DNA of 64,000 nt, taken from Tahibacter harae (lineage in GTDB: Bacteria > Pseudomonadota > Gammaproteobacteria > Xanthomonadales > Rhodanobacteraceae). Below the pieces are notes generated by a model. The model was given only the letters and a program-made list of their open reading frames with translations, was not told where the DNA came from and searched no databases. A program made the position numbers and the translations under genes. Where the stretch lies: the NCBI RefSeq assembly GCF_024437735.1, contig NZ_JANFQO010000005.1, forward strand, positions 186,001 to 250,000. The letters run 5' to 3'. Below, piece by piece: positions 36,773-44,922 of this stretch (position 1 is its first letter; every line of letters begins with the position of its first letter).

Positions 36773-38263
36773 CTAGCGTTCGCCGTCCGCCTGCAGCGCG
36801 TGCTGCAGCAGCGCGTCGTGCGGTGCCAGCCCGGCGAGCAGGGCGTCGATCTGCGCCGCGGGCAACCAGCGCCCGTGGACGAACACGCCGGCCACGCGCG
36901 AGACGTTGCGGATATCCGCCAGCGGATCGGCCTCCAGCAACACCAGATCGGCGCGCCGGCCGGGGCGTACGGGCCCTTCGCCGCTGCCTGGCGCGAACAG
37001 GCGATGGGCGTTGAGCGAAGCCGCCCGCAGCACTTCCCGCGGGCTGAGGCCGATCTCGCGCAGCTCGAACATTTCCTGCTGCACCGATACGCCGAAGGCC
37101 AGGCCAGGCAGGGCGGCGTCGGTGCCCACGGTCAACGGTACGCCGCGGCGCCAGAGCTGGCGCGTGAGCAGGCGGGCGAAGTCGTAGCCGATGGAAAACG
37201 TGTCTGCGCCTTCCTGGGCGCGGAAGGCTTCGCTGAGATAGCGGTTGGCCGGCGGCGCCCAGTCCCGCCGCGTCACCGGATCGACCAGCGCCAGCCAGCC
37301 CGGCGGCACGGCCGGCACTTCGCGCTGGGTGTACATATGCACAATGGTTTTCAGCGTGATCAGGGTCGGGGTGACGCCGATGCCGCGCGCGGCGACCTCG
37401 TCGGCGAGCGCGTCGATGTCCCGCGGTGCGAAATCGCTGCTGCGGGCGTAGCGCGCGAGTTCCTCCGCATGGGCGATATTGTCCAGCGGATGGGCGAAGG
37501 CGGATTCGCGGTCGGCGCAGCGCGCGCAGCCCAGTTCCGGCAGATGGCCGGTGCTGGGCAGGCGCAGGCGGCGCGCTTCCCCGACCACGGCTTCGTAGGT
37601 CTCGCGGTTGAGGTACTGATAGGGCTTGATGAAATCGTAGCCGCGCTGCTGCGCCGCGCGCACCGCGGCGGCACCGTCGTCGGCGGTGCGCGGCGATTCC
37701 GGCCGCGACGGCGGTGCCTCGCCGCTGCCGGCCACCACATCGGCGCGCGGGCCGTTGATGCGCTTGCCCACGTACAGGCGCGGCCCGGCGATGCGCCCGG
37801 CGGCGATCTCCGTGCGCAGCCAGAGCAGGTCCTCGTCGCTGCGCGCGCTGCCGCCGAGATTGGCCGCGCCGGTCACGCCGGCCTTGAGAAAACCCAGCAG
37901 CACCCGGCGGTCGTAGGCATGGTCCTCGCCCAGCGGCAGCGCGGCGATGCGCGCATCCTTGCTGTCGCGGATCGCGCCTTCGGTGGCGATATGCACATGG
38001 GCGTCGACCAGTCCCGGAATGAGGAACTTGCCGCGTCCGTCGATCACCGTAGCGCCGCGCACGCGCAATTTTTCCGCCGCCGGCGTGAGGGACGCGATGC
38101 GGCCCTGGCGGATCAGCACGTCCTGGTCCTGCAGCACTTCGTCGGTGTCCAGCGGGATCACGCTGACATGGGTGAGCAGCCAGGTTCCTTCCGGTGCCGG
38201 CTTTCCGGCGGAAACGGCGCCTGCGGCAGCCAGCAACAGGACGGCGAGGATTCTGCTCAGCAT
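36773..38263 (-). CDS. Exported metal-dependent amidohydrolase
   Basis: 496 residues with a signal peptide (MLSRILAVLLLAAAGAVSAG) and an amidohydrolase-superfamily barrel. The metal-binding HxH is in IPGLVDAHVHIATEG, later ligands are probably in STGHLPELG and the catalytic Asp in VPLTVGTDAALPGLAFG. The composite beta-sandwich closes with RRADLVLLEADPLADI. Members hydrolyse dipeptides, imides or related cyclic amides; the substrate is not evident. The predicted export argues for a periplasmic role. Confidence 0.85.
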   Translation of the reverse strand: MLSRILAVLLLAAAGAVSAGKPAPEGTWLLTHVSVIPLDTDEVLQDQDVLIRQGRIASLTPAAEKLRVRGATVIDGRGKFLIPGLVDAHVHIATEGAIRDSKDARIAALPLGEDHAYDRRVLLGFLKAGVTGAANLGGSARSDEDLLWLRTEIAAGRIAGPRLYVGKRINGPRADVVAGSGEAPPSRPESPRTADDGAAAVRAAQQRGYDFIKPYQYLNRETYEAVVGEARRLRLPSTGHLPELGCARCADRESAFAHPLDNIAHAEELARYARSSDFAPRDIDALADEVAARGIGVTPTLITLKTIVHMYTQREVPAVPPGWLALVDPVTRRDWAPPANRYLSEAFRAQEGADTFSIGYDFARLLTRQLWRRGVPLTVGTDAALPGLAFGVSVQQEMFELREIGLSPREVLRAASLNAHRLFAPGSGEGPVRPGRRADLVLLEADPLADIRNVSRVAGVFVHGRWLPAAQIDALLAGLAPHDALLQHALQADGER

Positions 38264-38395
38264 GCGAAGACTTCCGTAGGGGGCCGCGATGGGATGCGGC
38301 GGCGGTGCGCAGGGTTGCAGCGCCGCGCCGACGCGGCCATCGCCGCAGGATGCCGCAACGGCCGCGGCGCGGACAGTTCCGCAGCGCCGCCGTCC

Positions 38396-39490
38396 TCAAT
38401 CCAGCCGTTTGCTCACCCGCGTCACCGCGATGCCGAGCACGACCACGCTGAAGGCGGCGAGCGCGGCCATTTCCTGCCACAGATCGGCGAGGTTCGCGCC
38501 GCGCAGGGCGATGCCGCGGATCAGGCGCAGGAAGTGGGTCATGGGCAGGATCTCGGCCAGCCATTGCGCTGCGCGCGGCATGCCGGCGTAGGGAAACATG
38601 AAGCCCGACAGCAGGATCTGCGGCAGGAAGGTGAAGAAGGCCAGCTGCATGGCCTGGAACTGGCTGCGCGCCAGCGTGGAAAGAAACACGCCCAGCGACA
38701 GGCTGGCCAGGATAAACAGCAGTGCAGCGGCGTAGATCTCCAGCAGGCTGCCGCGTATGGGCACGGCGAAGATCAGCTGGCCCAGGACCAGCACCAGGCT
38801 GACCTGGACCAGGCCGATCAAGGTGAAGGGCAGCACCTTGCCCACCGTCAGTTCCCAGGGCGACACCGGCGTGGCGATCAGCATTTCCAGATTGCCGCGC
38901 TCACGCTCGCGTACCAGCGCCATGGCGGTGAACATCACCATGGTCATGGTCAGGATCACGCCGACGAGGCCCGGCACGGTGTTCACCGGCGCGCGCCGTT
39001 CCGGATTGTAGAAATTCACTATTTCCACACCGGCCGGAACGGCCGCGGCGGGATCGCGCAGGCGCGCCAGCGGATAGGCGGCGAGCTGGCGCGCAGCCTG
39101 TTGCACCACCTGGTCCGAGCCGTCCACCACCAGTTGCAGCGGCGGTCGGTCGCCGCGTTCCAGGCGGTTGTCGAAATCCGCGGGGATGACGATGCCGACG
39201 CCGGCCCTGCCTTCGCGCATCAGATCGTCCAGCTGCTGCGGCGCGGACAGCTGGTAGCGCAGGGTGATGACCTGCGAGGCGGCGAGTTCGGCGACCAGCT
39301 CGCGCGAGCGCGCGGTATTGGCCTGGTCCAGCACGGCCGCGTCGAGGTGGCGTATGTCCAGGTTGATGGCGAAGCCGAACAGCAGCAGCTGCATGGTCGG
39401 TATGCCGACGATCATGGCGAAAGTCAGCCGGTCGCGGCGCAGCTGGCGCAGTTCCTTCAGCACGATCGAGAACAGGCGGCGCAGGCTCAT
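38396..39490 (-). CDS. ABC-2 type exporter permease (YbhS/YbhR-like)
   Basis: 364 residues of the ABC-2 permease family with YhgE-like extracellular domain: helix 1 at about 22-42 (FAMIVGIPTMQLLLFGFAI), a large periplasmic domain to about 170, then five helices (for example VNTVPGLVGVILTMTMVMFTA and QILLSGFMFPYAGMP). ATG 39490 overlaps the stop of the ATP-binding gene (ATGA). The Escherichia ybhGFSR operon has two permeases, this one only one, so the exporter is probably a homodimer here. Confidence 0.87.
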   Translation of the reverse strand: MSLRRLFSIVLKELRQLRRDRLTFAMIVGIPTMQLLLFGFAINLDIRHLDAAVLDQANTARSRELVAELAASQVITLRYQLSAPQQLDDLMREGRAGVGIVIPADFDNRLERGDRPPLQLVVDGSDQVVQQAARQLAAYPLARLRDPAAAVPAGVEIVNFYNPERRAPVNTVPGLVGVILTMTMVMFTAMALVRERERGNLEMLIATPVSPWELTVGKVLPFTLIGLVQVSLVLVLGQLIFAVPIRGSLLEIYAAALLFILASLSLGVFLSTLARSQFQAMQLAFFTFLPQILLSGFMFPYAGMPRAAQWLAEILPMTHFLRLIRGIALRGANLADLWQEMAALAAFSVVVLGIAVTRVSKRLD

Positions 39491-40440
39491 GCGGCGGCTC
39501 CGGTGGCGGCCGGGCGCACCGGCTTCTGCGTGGCGGCGACGAATACGTCTTCCAGGTTGGCCTCGCCGCGGCGCACCGTGGCGGCGATGCCGCAGTCGCC
39601 CAGTCGGTGCTGCAGGCTGGCCGCGTCCCAGCCCTCGCGCGCGGCGAGCACGCGCAGCTCCGCGCCGATCTGGGCCAGGGCGACGATGCCCGGCTGATCC
39701 TGCAAGGCCTGCTGCGCACGCCGCGGCGCGGCGCAATCCACCAGCCAGACCGCATAGGGCAGGGCGGCGCAGAGTTCGCGCGGCGCGCCGTCGGCGACAA
39801 GGCGGCCCTGGTCCAGGATCGCCAGGCGGTGGCAGCGTTCGGCCTCGTCCATGTAGTGGGTGGAGACGAGGATGGTGGTGCCGGCGTCGGCCAGCTGGAA
39901 CAGCGAATCCCAGAATTCGCGCCGCGACTGCGGATCTACCGCGCTGGTCGGTTCGTCCAGGAACAGCAGCTCCGGTTCGTGCAGCACCGCGCCGGCCAGG
40001 GCCAGGCGCTGCTTCTGCCCGCCCGACAGGGTGCCGGCGAGCTGGTTGCGCCGCTCGGTCAGCCAGTAGCGCTGCAGCAACCCGGCGATGCGCGTGCGTG
40101 CCCGGGCGCGCGGCAGGTCGTGCACGGCGGCGAGGAATTCCAGGTTCTCCTGCACGCTGAGGTCTTCGTAGAGGGAGAATTTCTGCGTCATGTAGCCGAT
40201 GCGGCGCTTGAGCTGCTCGGCCTGCTGCGGTACCTGCAGGCCCAGTACCTCGATCGCGCCGGCGCTGGGCGAGAGCAGGCCGCAAAGCATGCGTATCGTG
40301 GTCGATTTCCCGCTGCCGTTGGGGCCGAGGAAACCGTAGACCTGGGCGCGGCCTACGGTGAGATCGACATTGTCCACGGCGAGCAGGTTGCCGAAGCGGC
40401 GGCTCAGGCCGCGCGCCTGGATCGCGATTTCAGCGGCCAT
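39487..40440 (-). CDS. ABC exporter ATP-binding protein (YbhF-like)
   Basis: 317 residues, one nucleotide-binding domain: Walker A in FLGPNGSGKSTTIRML, Q-loop in YMTQKFSLYEDLSVQENL, signature LSGGQKQRLALA, Walker B LLFLDEPTSAVDP and switch His in ILVSTHYMDEAERC. A C-terminal extension of about 90 residues is common in drug/ABC-2 ATPases. It starts inside the last codons of the HlyD gene (11-base overlap) and ends overlapping the permease. Confidence 0.92.
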   Translation of the reverse strand: MAAEIAIQARGLSRRFGNLLAVDNVDLTVGRAQVYGFLGPNGSGKSTTIRMLCGLLSPSAGAIEVLGLQVPQQAEQLKRRIGYMTQKFSLYEDLSVQENLEFLAAVHDLPRARARTRIAGLLQRYWLTERRNQLAGTLSGGQKQRLALAGAVLHEPELLFLDEPTSAVDPQSRREFWDSLFQLADAGTTILVSTHYMDEAERCHRLAILDQGRLVADGAPRELCAALPYAVWLVDCAAPRRAQQALQDQPGIVALAQIGAELRVLAAREGWDAASLQHRLGDCGIAATVRRGEANLEDVFVAATQKPVRPAATGAAA

Positions 40441-41422
40441 GGCCGGCGCTCGCGGCGGTCAGCGGCAGGCCGGCGGGCAGATCCTGCGGCCGCGGGGCGT
40501 TGGCGCAGTCCTGGGCATCGCAGGCATCCAGCTGCAATTCGACGCGGTAGGAAAGCCGGTTGGCGTCATCGCCGCTGAGCGCGTAGTAGGGCGTGAACGA
40601 CGCCTCCGAGCGCAGCGCGCGTACCTGCGCCGCATACGGCTGCGCGATGCCGGCCACCTGTACCGTGAAACGCTGGCCCGGCTGCAGCGTTGCGCGCCGC
40701 GGTGCCGGCACGAACAGGCGCGCATACGGCGCCGGGCCGGCGAGCAGCGAGATCACGCTGGCGCCGCGCGGCGGCTGGTCGCCCAGCTTGTACGGGATCG
40801 CATCGACGCGGCCGGGCTGGCTCGCGCGCACGTCCAGGCGTTCGCGCGCGATGCGCAGTTCGTCCACCCGGGCCTGCGCGGCGGCGACGGCGGCGTCGGC
40901 CTGGTCCAGCTGTTCCGGCCGCGTGCCGTTGCTGAGTTCCAGCACCTTGGCCTGGGCCGCGTTGACTTCGGCGCGGGCGGATTTCAGCGCGGTATCGCGC
41001 CGGTCGAGTTCGGCCTGGGCGACCAGACCCTGGCGGCGCAGTTCGGCGGCGCGTTCGCGTTCGCGCTGGGCGTCGTTGCGGCCGGCTTCGGCCCGGGCCA
41101 GTTCGGCGCGGGCCGCGGCCAGGGTTTCGCTGCGCGCGCCGTGCTGCAGTTCCGCCTGGCTGGCGCCGGCCCGTGCCAGTTCGGCCTGGGCCTGGGCCAA
41201 CTGCGCATCGGCGCGGCGCGGATCCAGCTGCAACAGCAGCTGGCCGGCGGCGACGCTGTCGCCTTCCCTCACCGCGATGGCGACGATGGGTTCGGCGGCT
41301 TCGGCCTGGATGGCGATGCGGTCCCATTCCAGGGTGCCCAGCAGCGGCGGCGGTGCTTTGCCGGCGCAGGCGGCGAGCAATGCGGCAAAAGCGAGAATCA
41401 CGAGGATGCGAGAAATGGACAT
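40430..41422 (-). CDS. HlyD-family periplasmic adaptor lipoprotein (YbhG-like)
   Basis: 330 residues with a lipoprotein signal (ILVILAFAALLAACAGK; the LAAC lipobox gives the lipidated Cys). After it come a barrel-sandwich/lipoyl half, a long coiled-coil hairpin (about 75-185, repeated Ala/Glu/Arg heptads) and the second lipoyl/beta-barrel half. It should link the inner-membrane ABC pump to an outer-membrane channel that is not encoded here. First structural gene after the TetR regulator. Confidence 0.87.
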   Translation of the reverse strand: MSISRILVILAFAALLAACAGKAPPPLLGTLEWDRIAIQAEAAEPIVAIAVREGDSVAAGQLLLQLDPRRADAQLAQAQAELARAGASQAELQHGARSETLAAARAELARAEAGRNDAQRERERAAELRRQGLVAQAELDRRDTALKSARAEVNAAQAKVLELSNGTRPEQLDQADAAVAAAQARVDELRIARERLDVRASQPGRVDAIPYKLGDQPPRGASVISLLAGPAPYARLFVPAPRRATLQPGQRFTVQVAGIAQPYAAQVRALRSEASFTPYYALSGDDANRLSYRVELQLDACDAQDCANAPRPQDLPAGLPLTAASAGHGR

Positions 41423-41463
41423 GGCGGTGGGCCGGGTCGGAGTGGATGCGGGGCGATGGCGGT

Positions 41464-42144
41464 TCAGCCGGGCGGCACGGGCGGCGGTTCCAGGCCGTGC
41501 AGGAGCAGGGAGAGCACGTGCTGTTTCATCACGTCGGGAGTGATGTCCTCGGCCGGGAAGATGCTGCGCCACACCGGCTGGGCGGCGAACGGAAACACGC
41601 TGAGGCCGACCAGCGTGACCATGAACAGGCGGGGTTCCAGCTGCGGGTTGATCTCGCCGCGCGCCTGCGCGGCGGCAACCAGGTCGCGCACCTTGTGCGC
41701 CAGCACCGGCGCCAGGCGGCCGACCAGGTAATCGCGCAGCTGGCCGCCTTCCTGCAGCACTTCGCGCAGCCATAGCTGGGGAAACCACGGATTGGCGGCG
41801 AGCAGGTCCATCAGGTCGCCGACCAGGTGTTGCAGGGTTTCGCGCAGGTCCCGGGGTGAGGGCTTCAGGGTCTGGCCGAGTTGCCGGGTCAGGGGAAGCA
41901 GGCGTTCTTCGACCAGGGATTCGACGAGGTTTTCCTTGCTGCCGAAGTAGTAGTGGAGCAGGGCGGGAGTGACTTCGGCCTTGCGCGCGATCTGGGACAG
42001 CGGAGTGGCGGTTATGCCCTGGGTGGCGAAGAGGTGGAGGGCGGTATCGAGCAGGTGGAGGCGGATGTCGGCGGCTTCGCCCGGGATGGTTTTGGCGGGT
42101 GGGCGGCCGCGGCGGCGGGGGGCGGGTTTTCGAGGGATGCTCAT
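41464..42144 (-). CDS. TetR-family repressor of the ABC export operon (CecR-like)
   Basis: 226 residues. A basic N-terminal arm (RKPAPRRRGRPPAK) precedes the TetR helix-turn-helix at about 27-73 (LLDTALHLFATQGITATPLSQIARKAEVTPALLHYYFGSKENL). A ligand domain of about 150 residues follows. The gene order TetR-HlyD-ATPase-permease matches Escherichia cecR-ybhGFSR. The ATG at 42144 lies close behind a promoter that is overlapped by an AT-rich inverted repeat, so autorepression is likely. Confidence 0.9.
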   Translation of the reverse strand: MSIPRKPAPRRRGRPPAKTIPGEAADIRLHLLDTALHLFATQGITATPLSQIARKAEVTPALLHYYFGSKENLVESLVEERLLPLTRQLGQTLKPSPRDLRETLQHLVGDLMDLLAANPWFPQLWLREVLQEGGQLRDYLVGRLAPVLAHKVRDLVAAAQARGEINPQLEPRLFMVTLVGLSVFPFAAQPVWRSIFPAEDITPDVMKQHVLSLLLHGLEPPPVPPG

Positions 42145-42151
42145 GGCGGTG

Positions 42152-42181
42152 AAATTTAATTGTCGATCAATTTAATTTCAA
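42152..42181 (-). promoter_or_regulatory. TetR promoter with overlapping operator
   Basis: On the minus strand TTGAAA (42176-42181), a 17-bp spacer and TAAATT (42153-42158) form a good sigma-70 promoter. The inverted repeat AATTG-TCGAT-CAATT, extended by AATTTA/TTTAATT arms, fills the spacer and the -10 (about 42153-42178). The predicted transcript starts within about 8 bases of the ATG, so the leader is nearly absent. A repressor bound here would block RNA polymerase directly. Confidence 0.6.
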
Positions 42182-42301
42182 GCTCGGGAGACTGGTCGGG
42201 CAGCGCCTGCTTGCGGTGGATGGGGTTGTGGGGGGCTTGTGTGTTGGGGTTTACGCTTAGATTTTTGATTTAGAAGCGGTTTCGTCCGCCTTTCGGTGCC
42301 G

Positions 42302-42337
42302 GCCCACTTTCTTTTGCTCGTGCAAAAGAAAGTGGGC
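42302..42337. repeat. Perfect 16-bp hairpin, CTTTCTTTTGC type
   Basis: GCCCACTTTCTTTTGC, loop TCGT, then the exact reverse complement, followed by AAAGAAAACAC. A hairpin with this CTTTCTTTTGC/GCAAAAGAAAG core is, from memory, a recurrent intergenic repeat in several proteobacteria. Its function is not known to me. Confidence 0.6.
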
Positions 42338-42407
42338 AAAGAAAACACACCCCAGAAGCCACGGCCTACGGGCATCCTGCCCTTCGGCTTCGCAAGGCGG
42401 CTCTGGG

Positions 42408-42440
42408 TCCGCTGAAGGGCCATCCTGGCCCTTCAGCGGA
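42408..42440. repeat. Perfect 15-bp hairpin with TCC loop
   Basis: TCCGCTGAAGGGCCA, loop TCC, then the exact reverse complement, 70 bases after the previous hairpin. Probably part of the same composite repeat, which also contains the smaller GGGCATCCTGCCC stem at about 42370. Confidence 0.55.
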
Positions 42441-42527
42441 GCCGCGCGGTGCGCGGGCTCATCCTGCGCCGCCTCGTCGCGGCTCATGGGGCCCCGGCAA
42501 GGCGGCGCACATCCGTGTGCGCAGAAG

Positions 42528-42645
42528 CAACAGCAACAGCAACGGCAACGGCAACAGCAGGAGCACTGCAAGAGCCGCGGCCACAGCCAAAGTCACTGCA
42601 GTGCAAGGGCCCGAGCCCAAGCACGAGCAACGGCAACAGCAACGG
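42528..42645. repeat. CAACRG hexamer arrays
   Basis: Five uninterrupted hexamers CAACAG/CAACGG run from 42528 to 42557; three more occupy 42628-42645. The intervening 70 bases are not repeats of this kind. The hexamer period keeps a reading frame but there is no gene here, so slippage in non-coding DNA is the simplest view. Confidence 0.55.
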
Positions 42646-42909
42646 CAATGCCCTGGTGTGCTGGTTGCGATGGCGGAGGTGGTGGCGGTGTGTCTGGCTT
42701 GCGCTGGTGGTGTTGACCTGAGGACTCTGTGGGAGGAGCCAACGGAAAGATTCGTGGTGCAGCGCGGTTGCGTTTCAGGCGTTTTTGCGGGCAGGAATCG
42801 GCGGCGGGCAGCAGCCGTGTTGCCGGCGCGGTCTGCGGTGGGTCGTCGCAGTTTGCGCGCGGCGCGGCGGTGCGCGGCACAATCCGATGCAATTAATCGG
42901 GATCTGCCG

Positions 42910-43611
42910 ATGCCGCGATTCCTGTTGTTGCCAGGCCTGGATGGCACGGGCGATCTGTTGCGCGATTTCGCCGCGCAACTGGAAGTGCTGGGGCCGGTCG
43001 AGGTGCTGTGTTATCCGGGCGCGGGGGCGCAGGACTACGCAACGCTGCTGCGCGGGCTGCAGGCGCGGGTGCGGATCGATGCGGATTGCGTGATTCTGGC
43101 GGAATCCTTTGCCGGGCCGCTGGGCATGGCGTTGGCCGCGCAGGCCGCAGTCGTGCCGCGGGCGTTGGTCCTGTGCGCCACGTTCGCTGCCTCGCCGCAG
43201 CCCTGGCTGCGGCCGCTGGCGCCGTTGCTGGACTGGCTGCCGCTGCAGGCTTTGCCCGACTGGGCCAAAGCGTTGCCCAACCTGGGCACCTGGATCACGC
43301 GCGCTCGTTCGCGGCAGCTGGGCGCGGCCTTGCGTCCGCTGCCGCAGCCTGTATTGCGCCAGCGTCTGCGCAGCGCGCTGCTGGCTGACGGGCAGGCTGC
43401 GCTCGCGGCCACGCGCTGTCCGCTGCTGTACCTGCAGGCCAGCGCCGATTGCGTGGTGCCGCCGTGGGCGCTGCGCCGCGTTGCCGCGCTGCGGCCGGAC
43501 GTGCGCTGCGTGCGTATCCGCGCGCCGCACTTTCTGTTGCAGGCAGCGCCGGCCCAGGCCGTCGCGGCGATACGCACTTTTCTGGCGCAGCTGCCGCCGC
43601 CGGCCGGCTAG
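42910..43611 (+). CDS. Alpha/beta-fold hydrolase
   Basis: 233 residues of a compact alpha/beta hydrolase. LLLPGLDGTGDLLRDFA gives the oxyanion-hole strand, and VILAESFAGPLGMALA the nucleophile elbow with Ser. LLYLQASADCVVPPWA holds the acid region and RIRAPHFLLQAAPAQAV the catalytic His. The substrate is unknown. ATG 42910 follows a region without a clear ribosome binding site. The diguanylate cyclase begins 66 bases downstream on the same strand, so co-transcription is possible. Confidence 0.82.
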   Translation: MPRFLLLPGLDGTGDLLRDFAAQLEVLGPVEVLCYPGAGAQDYATLLRGLQARVRIDADCVILAESFAGPLGMALAAQAAVVPRALVLCATFAASPQPWLRPLAPLLDWLPLQALPDWAKALPNLGTWITRARSRQLGAALRPLPQPVLRQRLRSALLADGQAALAATRCPLLYLQASADCVVPPWALRRVAALRPDVRCVRIRAPHFLLQAAPAQAVAAIRTFLAQLPPPAG

Positions 43612-43677
43612 AACGGCAGGGACATTCCCGTCCCGGCGGCGATCTGCCAAGCTGCGCGTTCTCTGTCGACGTCGCCT

Positions 43678-44763
43678 ATGACCTCGCTCTATTTCGCGCC
43701 CTTTCTCTGTGCACTGGTGCTGGCCCTGGCGCTGGCGTTCCGCCGCCATCGCGCGGCCATGCTGCTGGCGGCCATCGCCCTGGCGGTGGCGGCACTGTCG
43801 CTGCCGCCGGCGCAGACGGTCGGACTGCGCGCGAGCGCAGCCTGCGCCATGTTCCTGCCCTGGCTGTGGCTGCTGGCGCTGCTGCTGCCGGAGCCGCCGT
43901 TGCGTTCGCGCCGCATGCTGGTGTTCGCGGCTGCGCTGGGGCTGTCGGCCTGGCTGGTGGCCGCGGCGCCGGAGCATGTCTGGAATGGTCTGCAGGATCT
44001 GCTGCCGCTGGGCCTGTCCAGCGCGCGGCCTTCGCGTGTTGCGCTGACCCTGGCGCTGCTCGCGGCGGCGATCGCCGCCGGCTACTGGCTGTGGCAGCGG
44101 CGTCCGCTGGATGCGGCGCTGGCCTTCGCGCTGCTGGCCGGCGCCCTCGGCTGGATCCAGCTCGGCGGGCTGGAGCTGCGCAGCTGGCTGCTGGCCGCCG
44201 CGGCGGTGATCGGCCTGGGTGTGGTGTACGCATCCTGGCGCCTGGCCTTCCTCGATGCACTGACCGGGCTGCCCAACCGCCGTGCGCTGGATGAAACCCT
44301 GGCGCGCCTGTCCGGCGACTACGCACTCGCCATGGTCGACGTGGATCACTTCAAGCAGTTCAACGACAAGCACGGCCACGATGCCGGCGACCGCGTGCTG
44401 GCCGCGGTCGCGCGCAGCCTGGGCCGTACGCGCGCGGCGACGGCGTTCCGTTTCGGCGGCGAGGAATTCTGTCTGCTGTTCCGCCGGCCCGAGCTGGCCA
44501 GGGACGCCTGCGAGGAAGCACGCCAGGCCATAGAAGCCTTGCGCGTGGCCCTGCCGCGCAAGCCGGCGGCGAAGAGCGGCGCCAAGGGCGGCGGCAAATC
44601 CGCCGAGAAAAAACGCGAAGCCACCGTGCAAGTCACCGCGAGCATCGGCGTGGCCGCCCGCGGCGGCACGCGGCGCGCGGCGCCGGAGGTGCTCAAGGCC
44701 GCGGATCAGTGTCTGTACAAGGCCAAGGACAAGGGGCGCAACCAGGTGGTCGCGCTGGCCTGA
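43678..44763 (+). CDS. Membrane diguanylate cyclase
   Basis: 361 residues: six or seven hydrophobic helices to about residue 180, then a GGDEF domain starting DALTGLPNRRALDE. The metal site (MVDVDHFKQFNDKHGHDAGD) and the active loop (AFRFGGEEFCLLF) are intact. A Lys/Ala/Gly-rich insertion at about 298-318 (RKPAAKSGAKGGGKSAEKKR) interrupts the domain between the active loop and the final strand SIGVAARGGTRR. Expected to make c-di-GMP at the membrane. Confidence 0.9.
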   Translation: MTSLYFAPFLCALVLALALAFRRHRAAMLLAAIALAVAALSLPPAQTVGLRASAACAMFLPWLWLLALLLPEPPLRSRRMLVFAAALGLSAWLVAAAPEHVWNGLQDLLPLGLSSARPSRVALTLALLAAAIAAGYWLWQRRPLDAALAFALLAGALGWIQLGGLELRSWLLAAAAVIGLGVVYASWRLAFLDALTGLPNRRALDETLARLSGDYALAMVDVDHFKQFNDKHGHDAGDRVLAAVARSLGRTRAATAFRFGGEEFCLLFRRPELARDACEEARQAIEALRVALPRKPAAKSGAKGGGKSAEKKREATVQVTASIGVAARGGTRRAAPEVLKAADQCLYKAKDKGRNQVVALA

Positions 44764-44882
44764 GCCGCATCTTCCAGAATCCGGCTGTGAACATGCCGGC
44801 GAGAAGCAACCCGGCAGCCGCACCGGCATGGACCACGCGGCTGGCGCCGTCCTCGTGATCAGGCTTGCCGCGCCGCTGCGAT

Positions 44883-44910
44883 TTGATAGCGAGGACCGCT
44901 GGGCTATCCT
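44883..44910 (+). promoter_or_regulatory. Candidate promoter of the transglutaminase-like gene
   Basis: TTGATA (44883-44888), a 16-bp spacer and TATCCT (44905-44910) end 12 bases before the first possible start codon of the downstream gene. The mRNA would be almost leaderless. This supports expression of the short form of that gene. Confidence 0.35.
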
Positions 44911-44922
44911 CGGTCAGCGACA

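Larger units (their letters stand above)
42182..42909. other. Repeat-rich gene-free region, 728 bp
   Basis: Holds two large perfect hairpins (42302-42337 and 42408-42440) and two clusters of CAACRG hexamers. Open frames here translate to simple Ser/Asn/Gly or Leu/Pro runs and are not supported as genes. The only coding start is the hydrolase at 42910. Confidence 0.5.

Noticed and set aside
36764-39697. Open frame of 977 codons on the plus strand
   Set aside because: It is antisense to the amidohydrolase and ABC permease, both with full motifs, and its own translation is low-complexity His/Gln/Ala.
38396-40440. A second ABC permease, expected from the ybhGFSR operon
   Set aside because: After the single permease the strand carries only the amidohydrolase; no second permease frame with membrane helices is present.
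42528-42645. CRISPR-like short repeats
   Set aside because: The units are contiguous 6-mers without spacers, and no cas genes are near.
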